Source: Beduinella massiliensis (GTDB taxonomy: Bacteria > Bacillota > Clostridia > Christensenellales > Aristaeellaceae). Taken from it: 64,000 bases of DNA. Of the stretch, positions 30,884 to 39,361 are shown one piece after another. Both the position numbers and the translations under genes were made by a program. Numbering within the stretch: the first letter of the stretch is position 1; each line of letters begins with the position of its first letter. The stretch lies in the NCBI RefSeq assembly GCF_900199405.1, contig NZ_LT963429.1, positions 1-64,000 on the forward strand, written 5' to 3'. Below the pieces are notes generated by a model. That model saw only the letters and a list, made by a program, of their open reading frames with translations, was not told where the DNA came from and made no database searches.

Positions 30884-31957
30884 TCACTTCAATTTTCTGC
30901 CCAGCAGCAGCAGCGCGGCGGCGGCGAGCAGCGCCAGGACGGCGTAGACGGGCGACTGGCGGGTGGCGTAGTACACGTTCGTCTCCCCCGGCCGGGTGAG
31001 CGGCACGGGGTCGAAGGGCAGGCCGTTGTCCTCCGCGAGCCCGCGCACGTTGAGCAGGTAGACGACCGGCACGCCGCGCGCGGCGTATTCAAACGACAGG
31101 CCCCGGTCCGCGTCCTGCGGAATGCGCGGCGGGTCGGTGACGAGCCCGTTGGGGAAGGTGAGCGTGTAGGGGCTGGTGCCGATGTTGGCGCTCGCCCCGC
31201 CGACGTTGACAAAGCAATCCACGTCCGTTCCGAACAGCGCAAGCCGCCTTTGCACGCTGTCCGGGATGTTCGCCTCGTCGATCATGGCGAGTCCGTCCGC
31301 CTCCGCCAGCGAGAAGATGATCTCCCGCGTCTCCGGGAACAGGATGCCGTTCCCCTGGTCGTAGTCGCCGCCCGGCGACACCGCGAGCAGGTCGTATTGG
31401 AGCGCGCCCGCCTGTTTTGCGACGTCCAGGATGCGCACGATGGGAAGCTGCGTGCGCGTCGCCCCGTACATCGACGAGCCGTAGGAGGCGATGACCTTGA
31501 CGTTCAGCTCCATCTGGTTGGCGGCCGCGATGGCGGCGATGCACAGGCCGGGAAAGGAACCGCTCGTGCCGCAGCACACCGTGTCCCCCGGCTTGAGCCC
31601 CGCCTCGTGGTAGTACTTCACCATCAGCGCGGCGAAGTCGGGCTGAAGCGACGTGCGCTTCGCCTCGACCATGCCCAGCGACGTGGTCAGCTCCGTCCAT
31701 TCGGGCCCGATGAGCCCCGTGCGGTTCAGGTCGTCCGGCTCGATCTCGATCCCCTGCTCCCGGACGTACGCGAGCAGCGCCTCCTCCGCGTCGGCCATCC
31801 GTCCGGCGGCGGCGAGCTGCTCGTCCGCGTAGGGAAGGCGCACCCGCGTCCCGCTGCGCAGGGTGAGGACCACGCCGCACAGGGACACCGCGAGCGCGAG
31901 CAGCATGCAAAGGACGCACGGCGCGGAAAGCCTGGGCCGGATGCCCCGTCTCTTCAT
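30884..31957 (-). CDS. pgsW: poly-gamma-glutamate system protein PgsW
   Basis: This 357-residue membrane-anchored protein has an N-terminal helix (about 12-32), a large extracytoplasmic domain and a C-terminal helix before RKLK. The stretches VCCGTSGSFPGLCIAAIAAA, VIASYGSSMYGATRTQLPIV and NVGGASANIGTSP fit the PgsW-type family found beside pgsB and pgsC in lineages that lack pgsA/capA. The biochemical role is not established. Its ATG overlaps the pgsC stop (ATGA), so it is the last gene of a tightly coupled pgsB-pgsC-pgsW operon. Confidence 0.88.
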   Translation of the reverse strand: MKRRGIRPRLSAPCVLCMLLALAVSLCGVVLTLRSGTRVRLPYADEQLAAAGRMADAEEALLAYVREQGIEIEPDDLNRTGLIGPEWTELTTSLGMVEAKRTSLQPDFAALMVKYYHEAGLKPGDTVCCGTSGSFPGLCIAAIAAANQMELNVKVIASYGSSMYGATRTQLPIVRILDVAKQAGALQYDLLAVSPGGDYDQGNGILFPETREIIFSLAEADGLAMIDEANIPDSVQRRLALFGTDVDCFVNVGGASANIGTSPYTLTFPNGLVTDPPRIPQDADRGLSFEYAARGVPVVYLLNVRGLAEDNGLPFDPVPLTRPGETNVYYATRQSPVYAVLALLAAAALLLLGRKLK

Positions 31958-32388
31958 AGCGCACTCACCACCATCAGCAGCACGCGCAGGAGCGCGCCAG
32001 AGAGCATCACGGCCAGCAGCGTGCGGAAAATCCCCTGTTTGTACATGTCGTTGGCGATGAGGCCCGGCACCACGTGGCCGATGATCCGGATGTCCTGCGG
32101 GATGACCGCAAGCCCCAGCAGGAACTTTTCGACCAGCCAGCCGAAGACGAGGCCGAGCACGAGGGTCAGCATGAACCGCCGCCTGCCGTATACGATCACG
32201 AACCGGGAGATCAGCCGGGTCAGCAGGTACACGAGGAGCGCGAGCAGCAGCGTGGAGACGATCCGCAGCGGCTGCTCGAGGTAAAGGCACAGGTATCCGG
32301 CGGACACCATGCCGCCGGTAAGCAGTCCGAATCCCTCATAGAGCGCGAAGCTGAGCAGCACGCTCAGGGCAATGGCCACATCATACAT
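31954..32388 (-). CDS. pgsC: poly-gamma-glutamate biosynthesis membrane protein PgsC
   Basis: This 144-residue integral membrane protein has four or five helices and begins YDVAIALSVLLSFALYEGFG with GGMVSAGYLCLYLEQPLRI, the PgsC/CapC pattern. With PgsB it forms the membrane synthase that polymerises glutamate through gamma-carboxyl links and moves the chain outward. It overlaps pgsB by 8 bases and pgsW by 4, so translation is coupled. Usual length for the family. Confidence 0.93.
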   Translation of the reverse strand: MYDVAIALSVLLSFALYEGFGLLTGGMVSAGYLCLYLEQPLRIVSTLLLALLVYLLTRLISRFVIVYGRRRFMLTLVLGLVFGWLVEKFLLGLAVIPQDIRIIGHVVPGLIANDMYKQGIFRTLLAVMLSGALLRVLLMVVSAL

Positions 32389-33490
32389 ATGTTTGCGCGT
32401 CCTTTATCAGTACTTCCAGAAGCTGCTGTCCCTCGCCGCGGATGTTGCCCGCGCACAGGAGGCGGCTTTCCCCCTCTTCGGCGCCGAGCGCGCGCACGTA
32501 GGCGGGCGCGTCGGCCACGGCCGCCGTCTCAAGGCCGGTCATGCGGCGCATGTACCGCGCGGCCCAGCGCTTTTCCTCGCCGATGACGCCGATGCGAAGG
32601 GGCGGCGCGGCGCAGCCCGCGATCGCCTGCGCGAACGCCTTGAGCCGGTAGCCGCGGTCCGCGCGGTGGTTGAACAGCAGCTGATAGGGCCCCTGTCGCG
32701 CGCAGTCGTTCAGCGCCGTGAGGAAGCTCTCCGGGTCGTTCGCCGCGAAAGCGTTCACCACGCGGCAGCGGCCCACGCGAAAGCCCGCGTACATCCCGAT
32801 GTCCGGCTTCGTTTGCAGGATGCCCCGAACCGCCGTTTCCCGCGCGATGCCGAGCTCCTCCGCCAGCGCCAGCACGAGCTGTACGTTTTTTTCGTGCACC
32901 GGGAACGCGCAGCGCGCGAACGCCTCCATGCCGGGCGCCTCGGAGGGCACGATGAGCCGCCCCGCGTAGGGGCGGAAGGACTCGTCGTGCGCGATGACGG
33001 CGGCGCCCTCGGGGATGGAGCCCGCGAGCACCTGCGCCGTCTCTTCCTCGGTGCGCCCGATCTCCTCGACGTGGTCCACGAAGACGTTGGTCATCACCAC
33101 GTAATGGGGCTTCACGAGCTTATCGGCCATGAGGCACTGGTTTTCCGGGCGGAGCGCCATGCACTCCACCACGATCGCCTGCGCCCCGCCCTTCGCGGCG
33201 AGGCGCACGAAGGGAAGCTGCTCCAAGATGTTCGCCGGGCGTTTTTTGCGGTATTCGCGCTCGCTGCCGTCCGGGAAAATCCTGCGCGCCTGCGACCCGG
33301 TGGTCTTGGCGTAGGTCTTCATGCCCGCGGCGCTCAGCGTCGAGGCGATCATGCGCACGACGGTCGTCTTGCCGCGCGTGCCGTTGACGAGGATGCGCAG
33401 CGGTATTTTGGAAAGCGCGCGCCTGTGCAGGCAATTTTGAGCGATCCCCAGCGCGATGAGGAGACAGACCGCGGTTGCGACGATGATCAT
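32381..33490 (-). CDS. pgsB: poly-gamma-glutamate synthase PgsB (Mur-ligase family)
   Basis: This 369-residue ATP-dependent amide ligase has an N-terminal membrane helix (IIVATAVCLLIALGIAQNC), then the P-loop LVNGTRGKTTVVRMIAS, the Mur-type MTNVFVDHVEEIGRT centre and VVECMALRPENQ. These are the CapB/PgsB hallmarks: it activates glutamate as a gamma-phosphate and adds it to the growing chain. No pgsA/capA or pgsE follows; instead pgsW is present. The start is ATG 33490 with a weak GGGGG site. A hydrolase and transporter operon ends just upstream on the same strand. Confidence 0.93.
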   Translation of the reverse strand: MIIVATAVCLLIALGIAQNCLHRRALSKIPLRILVNGTRGKTTVVRMIASTLSAAGMKTYAKTTGSQARRIFPDGSEREYRKKRPANILEQLPFVRLAAKGGAQAIVVECMALRPENQCLMADKLVKPHYVVMTNVFVDHVEEIGRTEEETAQVLAGSIPEGAAVIAHDESFRPYAGRLIVPSEAPGMEAFARCAFPVHEKNVQLVLALAEELGIARETAVRGILQTKPDIGMYAGFRVGRCRVVNAFAANDPESFLTALNDCARQGPYQLLFNHRADRGYRLKAFAQAIAGCAAPPLRIGVIGEEKRWAARYMRRMTGLETAAVADAPAYVRALGAEEGESRLLCAGNIRGEGQQLLEVLIKDAQTYV

Positions 33491-33573
33491 GCAAAAGCCC
33501 CCGTGCTGTGCGTTTGAGGAGGAACGTGCGGAATTTCAAAGTCCAAGCGCCCGAAGGGAACGCTTGGACAGGG

Positions 33574-33630
33574 AAAAACCCGGAGAGGCGGAGCTTCGCG
33601 GGATGTCCCGTAAAGCTCCGCCCGCTCCGG
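33574..33630 (-). terminator. terminator of the hydrolase/transporter operon
   Basis: A long stem pairs CCGGAG and GGGCGGAGCTT with AAGCTCCGCC and CTCCGG (minus strand) and is followed by GTTTTT. A second hairpin, GAGGCGGCCCC/GGGGCCGCCTC, lies just before it (33635-33662), and GTCCAAGCG/CGCTTGGAC lies just after it. This separates the operon from pgsB. Confidence 0.75.
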
Positions 33631-33686
33631 CTCAGGAGGCGGCCCCGCAGAGGGGCCGCCTCGCGTGCGGACCTTTGAAGCGCCGT

Positions 33687-35312
33687 TTACTTGGCCGCTT
33701 CGTCGGCTTCGCCGGGGTTCCTGGGCGCGTTGTCCAGGATGTCCTGCCACCACTGCGGATACGGGGCCGCCTTCATGTCGACGCGGTTGAACATGTAGGT
33801 GCCGTAGAGCTCGTCGCCGAACTCCAGCCAGTAGTCGTGCCAATCCTGCGCGTTGTTGTACGCGTAGGTGGTCAGCAGCTCGACCGCCTCATCCCGCTTG
33901 CCCGCTTCGATCAGGGCCGCGGCGGCTTCCTGCATCTCGGAGGCCACGATGTACTGCGCGTCCATGCGGCTGTCGCGCGCCTCGTGGATTTCCTTGATCG
34001 CGCTCTGATAGTTCTGCGTCGCGGTCTGCTGCACGTAGGAAGCGACCCACCACGCGCTGTCGCGGTCGAACTTGCCGTAACGGCTGCCGTTCTGGTAGAT
34101 CTGCGGCAGGCGCGTCATGGAAGCCCACAGCGGGACGATGTAGGTGGAGTCCGCGGCGCCATGGCCATACCACACCAGGCACTTCGCCTCGTTGGGCAGC
34201 CAGCCCTTGACGTTGGCGAGCATCTGGTAGGTCGCGCGGTACATGTTGATCGGGCGCTCCTTGTTGTACTCGTTGAGCGGGTTGCCGTACGGGCCCGCCT
34301 CGGGCGACAGGGAGACGTCGTAGTCGGTGCCCTGGTAGTAGTCGCCGTTCATCGCGTAGACGTCCTTCATGGACAGCTTCTTCTCCGGCGTGACGTACAG
34401 CGGGAAGCGGGTCGCGTCCGGATCGAGGTTCAGGCTGGGCGCGACGAGGTCGAACGCGCGCCACTCGCGGCGGGACGCGTACAGGCTGTTGTTCGGCGCG
34501 TAGATGTTCGCCGGCTCAAACGGTTCGCCGCTCTCTTCGCTCCAGAGGCCGTTGTCGATCGCGAACTGCTTGAAGTTCGGGGAGCACATGTAGTTTTCCG
34601 TGTCGTCAAAGTCGAACTCGTTGATGCGCGCGCGGTTGGCGCAAACGAAGAACGCGTCGTCCGGGATCTTCACGGCGCACCACAGGTCCAGGCCGTAGAA
34701 CTCGGCGATCCAGACCTCATTGCCGTCGCAGATGTTCATGTTTTCGCACATGGCGTTCCAGCCGTATTCCTCGACCAGGTCGCCCATGACCTGCACGGCC
34801 TCGCGCGCGGTCTTCGCCCGCTCCAGCGCGATGTGCTGCGCCTGGTAGCAGTCGATGATGCCGTTGTTCTTCTCGTAGAACAGCTCTGCGAGCTTCTTGC
34901 CGTGCTCGGTGCTGGTGTCAAACGAGCAGGTGGACTCGCCCATCGCAACGCCGTATTCGTTGATGATGGAGTAGTTCGTGTGCAGGTACTGATACGTGTC
35001 CTCAGGCTGCGGCATTTCGCCCAGCACGGTGCCGGAGCCGTAGTCCTTCACGGCGGGGTAGTTGGACCAGTCGCCCCAGGTGTTGCCGTCCATGACGATG
35101 TCGCGCGTCACGTCCGGGCCGCCCTTCATCGCGGGGATGATCCAGAGCCTGAAGTCGTCGCCGGTGGAGTCGCAGGTGTGCGTGACGATGGTGGACCCGT
35201 CCGCCGTCGCATCCTTGCCGATGCCGAACGTCGTGCAGGCCATCGCGCTTTGCGCCAGCAAAACGGTGATGAGCGCCACGGACAGGATAAGCCCAAACAG
35301 TTTTTTCTTCAT
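33687..35312 (-). CDS. secreted C69-family dipeptidase
   Basis: This 541-residue Ntn-hydrolase is related to Lactobacillus PepD (peptidase family C69/U34). It has a signal peptide (LFGLILSVALITVLLAQSA) that ends at MACTTFGIG; the Cys right after cleavage would be the N-terminal nucleophile. GSTIVTHTCDS and EYGVAMGESTCSF are family stretches. C69 enzymes cleave dipeptides of broad specificity. ATG 35312 (MKKKL) is preferred, 11 bases after AAGGAG. It is the last gene in an operon with a transporter and an M14-type amidohydrolase, so it should process the same substrate outside the cell. Confidence 0.9.
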   Translation of the reverse strand: MKKKLFGLILSVALITVLLAQSAMACTTFGIGKDATADGSTIVTHTCDSTGDDFRLWIIPAMKGGPDVTRDIVMDGNTWGDWSNYPAVKDYGSGTVLGEMPQPEDTYQYLHTNYSIINEYGVAMGESTCSFDTSTEHGKKLAELFYEKNNGIIDCYQAQHIALERAKTAREAVQVMGDLVEEYGWNAMCENMNICDGNEVWIAEFYGLDLWCAVKIPDDAFFVCANRARINEFDFDDTENYMCSPNFKQFAIDNGLWSEESGEPFEPANIYAPNNSLYASRREWRAFDLVAPSLNLDPDATRFPLYVTPEKKLSMKDVYAMNGDYYQGTDYDVSLSPEAGPYGNPLNEYNKERPINMYRATYQMLANVKGWLPNEAKCLVWYGHGAADSTYIVPLWASMTRLPQIYQNGSRYGKFDRDSAWWVASYVQQTATQNYQSAIKEIHEARDSRMDAQYIVASEMQEAAAALIEAGKRDEAVELLTTYAYNNAQDWHDYWLEFGDELYGTYMFNRVDMKAAPYPQWWQDILDNAPRNPGEADEAAK

Positions 35313-35336
35313 CTTTCCCAATCTCCTTCAAATATG

Positions 35337-36515
35337 TCAGATCTCAAACACCCTGGACGGATCCGATGTTTCCGGATTGTACAGATAATGCCCGCAGTCG
35401 TTTTCCATGAGCTCCTCGTACGTCGGCCAGCTGACTACAACCTCCTTTTCTGGCATCATCGAATTCATCCAGCTGATGACTTCCAGCGCGCCGGACAGGT
35501 GACGGCCCACGCGGTACTTCATGGGCGAGCCGGTCTCGGCGTTGTAATCCACATAGGTCAGCCCGCGCTTGGAGGCGGTGTCGAGGAATTCGTCCTTGCC
35601 CAGCGTCTGCAGCTCTTCCGTCATCGGGCCGACGATCCAGTCCGTGAAGGGCTGCGGCGTCTCCATCAGCACGGCCAGCGTGTCGCTGAAGTCGCCCCAT
35701 TCGCGGTGCGAAAGGCCGCGCAGCGTCTTGGGCGACGCCTCGCACTTCATGTAGAACTTGTCGGAGGAAAGGCTCATCGAGGCCATCATCGCGATGTCGA
35801 GCGCGCGGTCGTGCGCGACGTAGGTTTCGACGACCGGGTACATCACCGCCGCCTCGTGCGAGTCGATCGACAGGTCGATCTTCTCCGTGCGGATGAGCTC
35901 CATGATCGCGTAGCAGACCCGCTCGATCAGCGATCCGTTTTCGCGGCCCGGGTAGCACCGGTTCACGTTGCGGATGTCCTGATAGGTGAGCTGCACGTTA
36001 GAAGGATAGTGCCTGTAGGTGAACGGGTCCGGCCACGAATCCAGCGGGTTCGCCCAGCGGTCGCCGTTCTTGTACTCGACGGTGCCCCAGTCCGTCTCGA
36101 CCTTGTAATGGGTCGGGTACGCGTTGCCCAGCATGCCCAGCGTCGTTGCGCTGCGGTTGGCCTGCGGGATGATGAATACGCGGCCCTTTTCCACCTTGAT
36201 GTTTTCCAGCATGACGTAGGCCGACAGGCTGGCGGCGGGCTCGTACGGATGGGTGCCGCCCAGGTAGAGGACCGAGGCGCCCTCGACGCCGGAGTCAAAG
36301 ACGAAGATCGGCGTGTCCCCGAACGTCCCCTTCAGGCTGGGGACGTAGTCGCTGAGCATGCGCGTTTCGGTCAGCCCCTCCGCCGCGACAACCGTTTCCG
36401 GGGTGTGCCTGTAGGTGTAAAACTCCGCGCCGGCAACCCCCGCCAGCGTCAGCGCCAGGACCAGGCAGACGATCTTGCCGATCATGCTCTTTCCGATTTT
36501 CCCGTTTTTCGGCAT
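35337..36515 (-). CDS. membrane-anchored/secreted M14-type amidohydrolase (succinylglutamate desuccinylase/aspartoacylase-like)
   Basis: This 392-residue protein has an N-terminal membrane segment (MIGKIVCLVLALTLAGVAGA). The catalytic domain has LGGTHPYEPAAS (zinc His and Glu) and LSIDSHEAAV (second His). The AstE/AspA family removes acyl groups from amino acids; M14-type relatives also include phage poly-gamma-glutamate hydrolases. The export signal differs from the usual cytoplasmic aspartoacylases. The start is ATG 36515 with AAAGGAGTGGAGAG. It lies 15 bp after the 57-residue membrane peptide gene and 24 bp before the C69 dipeptidase. Confidence 0.85.
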   Translation of the reverse strand: MPKNGKIGKSMIGKIVCLVLALTLAGVAGAEFYTYRHTPETVVAAEGLTETRMLSDYVPSLKGTFGDTPIFVFDSGVEGASVLYLGGTHPYEPAASLSAYVMLENIKVEKGRVFIIPQANRSATTLGMLGNAYPTHYKVETDWGTVEYKNGDRWANPLDSWPDPFTYRHYPSNVQLTYQDIRNVNRCYPGRENGSLIERVCYAIMELIRTEKIDLSIDSHEAAVMYPVVETYVAHDRALDIAMMASMSLSSDKFYMKCEASPKTLRGLSHREWGDFSDTLAVLMETPQPFTDWIVGPMTEELQTLGKDEFLDTASKRGLTYVDYNAETGSPMKYRVGRHLSGALEVISWMNSMMPEKEVVVSWPTYEELMENDCGHYLYNPETSDPSRVFEI

Positions 36516-36530
36516 CTTCTCTCCACTCCT

Positions 36531-36704
36531 TTACTTGATCTGTAAAATTCGCAGGAGAAACGGGATGATGCAGTACGCGTACACGATGTCGTTGACGACA
36601 CCCTTGTGCTGTTCCCGCTTAAACAGGTGCTTCACCAGAAAGAAACACGTGACCGCCGCGAAAGCCATATAGATGTAGTAAATCACATTCTGCGCAAATA
36701 CCAT
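36531..36704 (-). CDS. 57-residue membrane peptide, probable transporter accessory subunit
   Basis: This small protein has one clear transmembrane helix (NVIYYIYMAFAAVTCFFLV), a basic linker (KHLFKREQHKG) and a second hydrophobic stretch (IVYAYCIIPFLLRILQI). The start is ATG 36704, preceded by GGGGAGGGG. It is embedded between the DctM-like transporter gene (17 bp upstream) and the M14 hydrolase (15 bp downstream), so it is almost certainly translated as part of the operon. It is much too short to be a DctQ subunit. I know no named family. Confidence 0.7.
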   Translation of the reverse strand: MVFAQNVIYYIYMAFAAVTCFFLVKHLFKREQHKGVVNDIVYAYCIIPFLLRILQIK

Positions 36705-36721
36705 GCTTATTCCCCTCCCCT

Positions 36722-38029
36722 TTACACGACCAGAAATGCGAACGCACTCGGCCAGATCATCATCACCAGCGCGACCAGGCCCAGCGCCAGGCAGGGTATC
36801 ACGATCGCCTTCAGGAACGAGCCGTAGCTGCCCTTGTAGCCGACCGTTTCGATGGCCAGGCGGCCCGTGATGCGGGAGGGCGGCAGGCAGTCGCCGATCG
36901 GGAACATCAGGCTCAGCGCGGCCGCGACGATCGTGACGTTGTAGCCCATCGAGTTGAACAGGAAGATCAGCGGCGCGCCGAACACGACCGCGCTGCCGTA
37001 GTTCAGGGAGCCCTGCAGGATCGGCGCGATGAACAGAATCGTCACGTAGATCCAGATCACGGGCAGCGTGATGAACGTGATGCCGATCAGGCCCTTGACG
37101 CCCGTGGCGGACAGGGCGTTTTGCAGCATGCCGACGCTCAGCACCGTCGCGATCAGCGGGAAGATCTGCTCGAACGTCTTGTTGAGGATCTTGCCGTATT
37201 CCTTGAGGCTCGTCTTCTTGGGATTGCACAGGATCGCTACGACCGTGGAGAGCACGAACATCAGCGGCAGGCCCAGCGTGGGAATGTAGAATGCGAAGTA
37301 GGAAGACGCGAGGAAGAGCGCCACCAGCGTGATGAGCGGCAGAAGGATGCGCACCCAGCTCACGTCCGGCGATCCGTCGGACAGCTTTTCGAGGATCTCT
37401 TCCTTGCTCTGGCGCTTGGTGCCCCAGCCCAGGTAGATGATCGCGAAGATGGAGACGACGGCGATCGGCACGAGCAGGGGCAGCGTGAAGCCGACATACG
37501 GGATGTCGGAGCCCGAGGCGATCATCATGGCCCACAGGTTGACGGGCGGCGCCGCCGCGCTCAGGATCGCGAAGATGAACACGAAGGCCGCGGTCTTCTT
37601 TTCAGAGAGGCCCATGGCGCGGACGATCGTCGCCACCATGGCGCCCAGCACGAAGATGGAGATGCTGCCGGCGCCCGTCAGCGCGCCGGGGATCAGCATG
37701 AAGACGGCCATGAACGCGAGCAGCACCCATTTGCTCTGAAAGCGCGAGACGAGCTTTCTCGTGACCGTCGATATGGCGCCCGTCGCGGAATACACGTTGA
37801 CGAAGACGGACGCGGCGATAAAGAGCAGCGCGATGTCCAGGTTGACGAACAGACCTTCCACGAGCACGCGCGAAATGGACGTCGTCCAGCCGAAACCGGC
37901 GCCGAACAGGACGCCCACGACCGCCGTGATGGCCATGGAGATGTCCGGCGACTTCAGGAAGATGCTGCTCAGGACGAATGCTACCACCATAGCAACAAGA
38001 ATTATCGATGTACTGATGTACATGGACAT
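36722..38029 (-). CDS. DctM/IT-superfamily transporter
   Basis: This 435-residue polytopic transporter has about 11-12 helices. GALTGAGSISIFVLGAMVAT and PPVNLWAMMIASG in the first half, and SLNYGSAVVFGAPLIFLFNS plus PIGDCLPPSRITGRLA in the second, fit the ion-transporter superfamily (TRAP DctM/DcuC/CitM-like), which moves carboxylates with Na+ or H+. No DctP or DctQ gene is present. The start is ATG 38029 after AAGGAGGG. The partners are a secreted 200-residue protein upstream and a 57-residue membrane peptide downstream. An anionic amino-acid derivative is a reasonable but unproven substrate. Confidence 0.85.
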   Translation of the reverse strand: MSMYISTSIILVAMVVAFVLSSIFLKSPDISMAITAVVGVLFGAGFGWTTSISRVLVEGLFVNLDIALLFIAASVFVNVYSATGAISTVTRKLVSRFQSKWVLLAFMAVFMLIPGALTGAGSISIFVLGAMVATIVRAMGLSEKKTAAFVFIFAILSAAAPPVNLWAMMIASGSDIPYVGFTLPLLVPIAVVSIFAIIYLGWGTKRQSKEEILEKLSDGSPDVSWVRILLPLITLVALFLASSYFAFYIPTLGLPLMFVLSTVVAILCNPKKTSLKEYGKILNKTFEQIFPLIATVLSVGMLQNALSATGVKGLIGITFITLPVIWIYVTILFIAPILQGSLNYGSAVVFGAPLIFLFNSMGYNVTIVAAALSLMFPIGDCLPPSRITGRLAIETVGYKGSYGSFLKAIVIPCLALGLVALVMMIWPSAFAFLVV

Positions 38030-38114
38030 GAATGTTGCCCTCCTTCATACTCCCCCGTTATCTGATTGAAATGACAGGAGCAGAGGAACTTGATCTCCCG
38101 TCATTTGAAAGGGC

Positions 38115-38717
38115 TTACTCCTTCGCGCAGGCCGCCTTGGCGAGTTCGATGAAGTCCATGGAGCCGTCCAGAATCGTCAGCGGAATGCCGTACTGTTCCT
38201 TGAGCGCGTCGAACCGGCCGTCCGTGTTGCCGTCAGCGACGACGATCATCCAGGAGGAGAAGGGGCACACAGCGTCGATGCAGCGCTCGTTGGCGTTCGT
38301 GGGGATGGTGGAGCGCTTGTCCTTTTCCAGCAGCACCGCGATGACCGGGATTTCCTTTTCCTTAGCGGCCGCCATCAGCTCGTCCACGCGCGCCACTTCC
38401 TGGTCGAGGGTGATGCCCGTCGCGCCCAGGCCCTTGTCCGTGGAGCCGATCACGATCACGATCGCGCCGTACTCGCGCTCTTCGAGGTCCTTGGCGTAGG
38501 GGACGTCCACGTAGTAGTAATCCGAATCCTCCGTGAGCGTGCCAGCGCGGCTGACGAGCAGACGGCCCATCTTGCCGCCCGGGCCCTGGCCCGCGTTGGT
38601 GATCATAAAGGGCGTCTTGATTTCCATGACCGGGTCGCCGGACATTTCCGCCGACGCGAACAGCGGCAGGGACAGGACAAGGCACAGAACCAGAATACTG
38701 CTAAGAATGCGCTTCAT
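38115..38717 (-). CDS. small secreted protein (DUF6305-like), first gene of the transporter operon
   Basis: This 200-residue exported protein has a signal peptide (MKRILSSILVLCLVLSLPLF, cleaved at ASA) followed by an alpha/beta domain (FMITNAGQGPGGKMGRLLVS, GAIVIVIGSTDKGLGATGI, RCIDAVCPFSSWMIVVADG). It resembles the DUF6305 family as I remember it, which has no known role. Position upstream of the transporter suggests an extracytoplasmic ligand-binding or sensing function. The start is ATG 38717, preceded by AAAAGGAGC. The transcript would begin 640 bases upstream, leaving a long leader. Confidence 0.8.
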   Translation of the reverse strand: MKRILSSILVLCLVLSLPLFASAEMSGDPVMEIKTPFMITNAGQGPGGKMGRLLVSRAGTLTEDSDYYYVDVPYAKDLEEREYGAIVIVIGSTDKGLGATGITLDQEVARVDELMAAAKEKEIPVIAVLLEKDKRSTIPTNANERCIDAVCPFSSWMIVVADGNTDGRFDALKEQYGIPLTILDGSMDFIELAKAACAKE

Positions 38718-39355
38718 TATTAATGCTCCTTTTCTTCACACAGGCCCCCGCAAGGCCGCCTTCCATGCGCCTGGCATGGCCGGCCCGCGGGCGCGGGATT
38801 TTTCGCGGGCAAACAAAAAGGGACCGCTGTCCAATCCAGCCGGATGAGCCGCTTTTAAAGAGAGAAAACCCTGAATCAGCCGAACACATCAACGACGCGA
38901 AGAACATAATCCCTTCCTTATTTCCTGAAGGCCCCCCGGCCTTCGCCCGCTCAGACGGGTACACGGTCGATGGCAACCCCACCGCATGCGCGAACCTCTC
39001 AATCCATCGGGCTTTCACCTCTCCCTGCTTCATGATTTTGTCTATGAATCCGCCGCTACGCCGCGGCGGGTTATAGCGTCCATCGCCCGCGCCGTTTTCC
39101 CGGCCGCCGCGCCCTCGTGAAACCGATATTCACGGCGCCGGGCGGATAGAACCGGCCGAAAGGAGAAGACGTATTCAAAATCGCGGGCGCGATTTTTCCG
39201 CGCGAAAATTCGACAGGAGTCGATTTTCTTATACATTTTGTGACTATTCAATAACGCTGAAAAATACTCCTGTATGGGAATATTTGAGGCGTTATTTTTT
39301 CTTTTGGACGGCAGTCAACAAACGTATGCTTTTTTTGAAATAACACAAATTTATA
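38718..39355 (-). other. long 5' leader of the transporter operon, possible RNA regulator
   Basis: Between the consensus promoter at 39362-39390 and the first ATG lie about 640 nt with no convincing gene on either strand. Several hairpins are visible: the AT-rich stem at 39250-39296, AAAATCGCG/CGCGATTTT near 39177-39198, TCGAC/GTCGA near 39210-39223, CCGCCGC stems near 39050-39066, and a hairpin followed by CTTTTTG about 100 nt before the ATG (38815-38845). This is the outline of a riboswitch or attenuator, but no known class was recognised. Confidence 0.45.
39250..39302 (+). terminator. AT-rich hairpin with T-run
   Basis: AATAACGC (39250-39257) pairs with GCGTTATT (39289-39296), with further A/T pairs inside, and runs into TTTTTT on the plus strand. 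It may end a short plus-strand RNA or be a folded domain of the minus-strand leader. Confidence 0.5.
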
Positions 39356-39361
39356 ATTGGT

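Noticed and set aside
33456-36545. A 1,029-codon plus-strand frame opposite the C69 and M14 genes
   Set aside because: Low-complexity Arg/Val/His-rich shadow; the minus-strand genes have signal peptides, motifs and ribosome binding sites.
38701-39033. A 110-codon minus-strand ORF overlapping the transporter leader
   Set aside because: It runs over the real start and ribosome binding site of the secreted protein, and its composition is mixed; more likely untranslated leader, though a short upstream ORF cannot be excluded.
38840-39355. T-box, SAM or glycine riboswitch
   Set aside because: I looked for the conserved T-box sequence and for SAM and glycine core motifs and did not find convincing matches; left as an unassigned leader.
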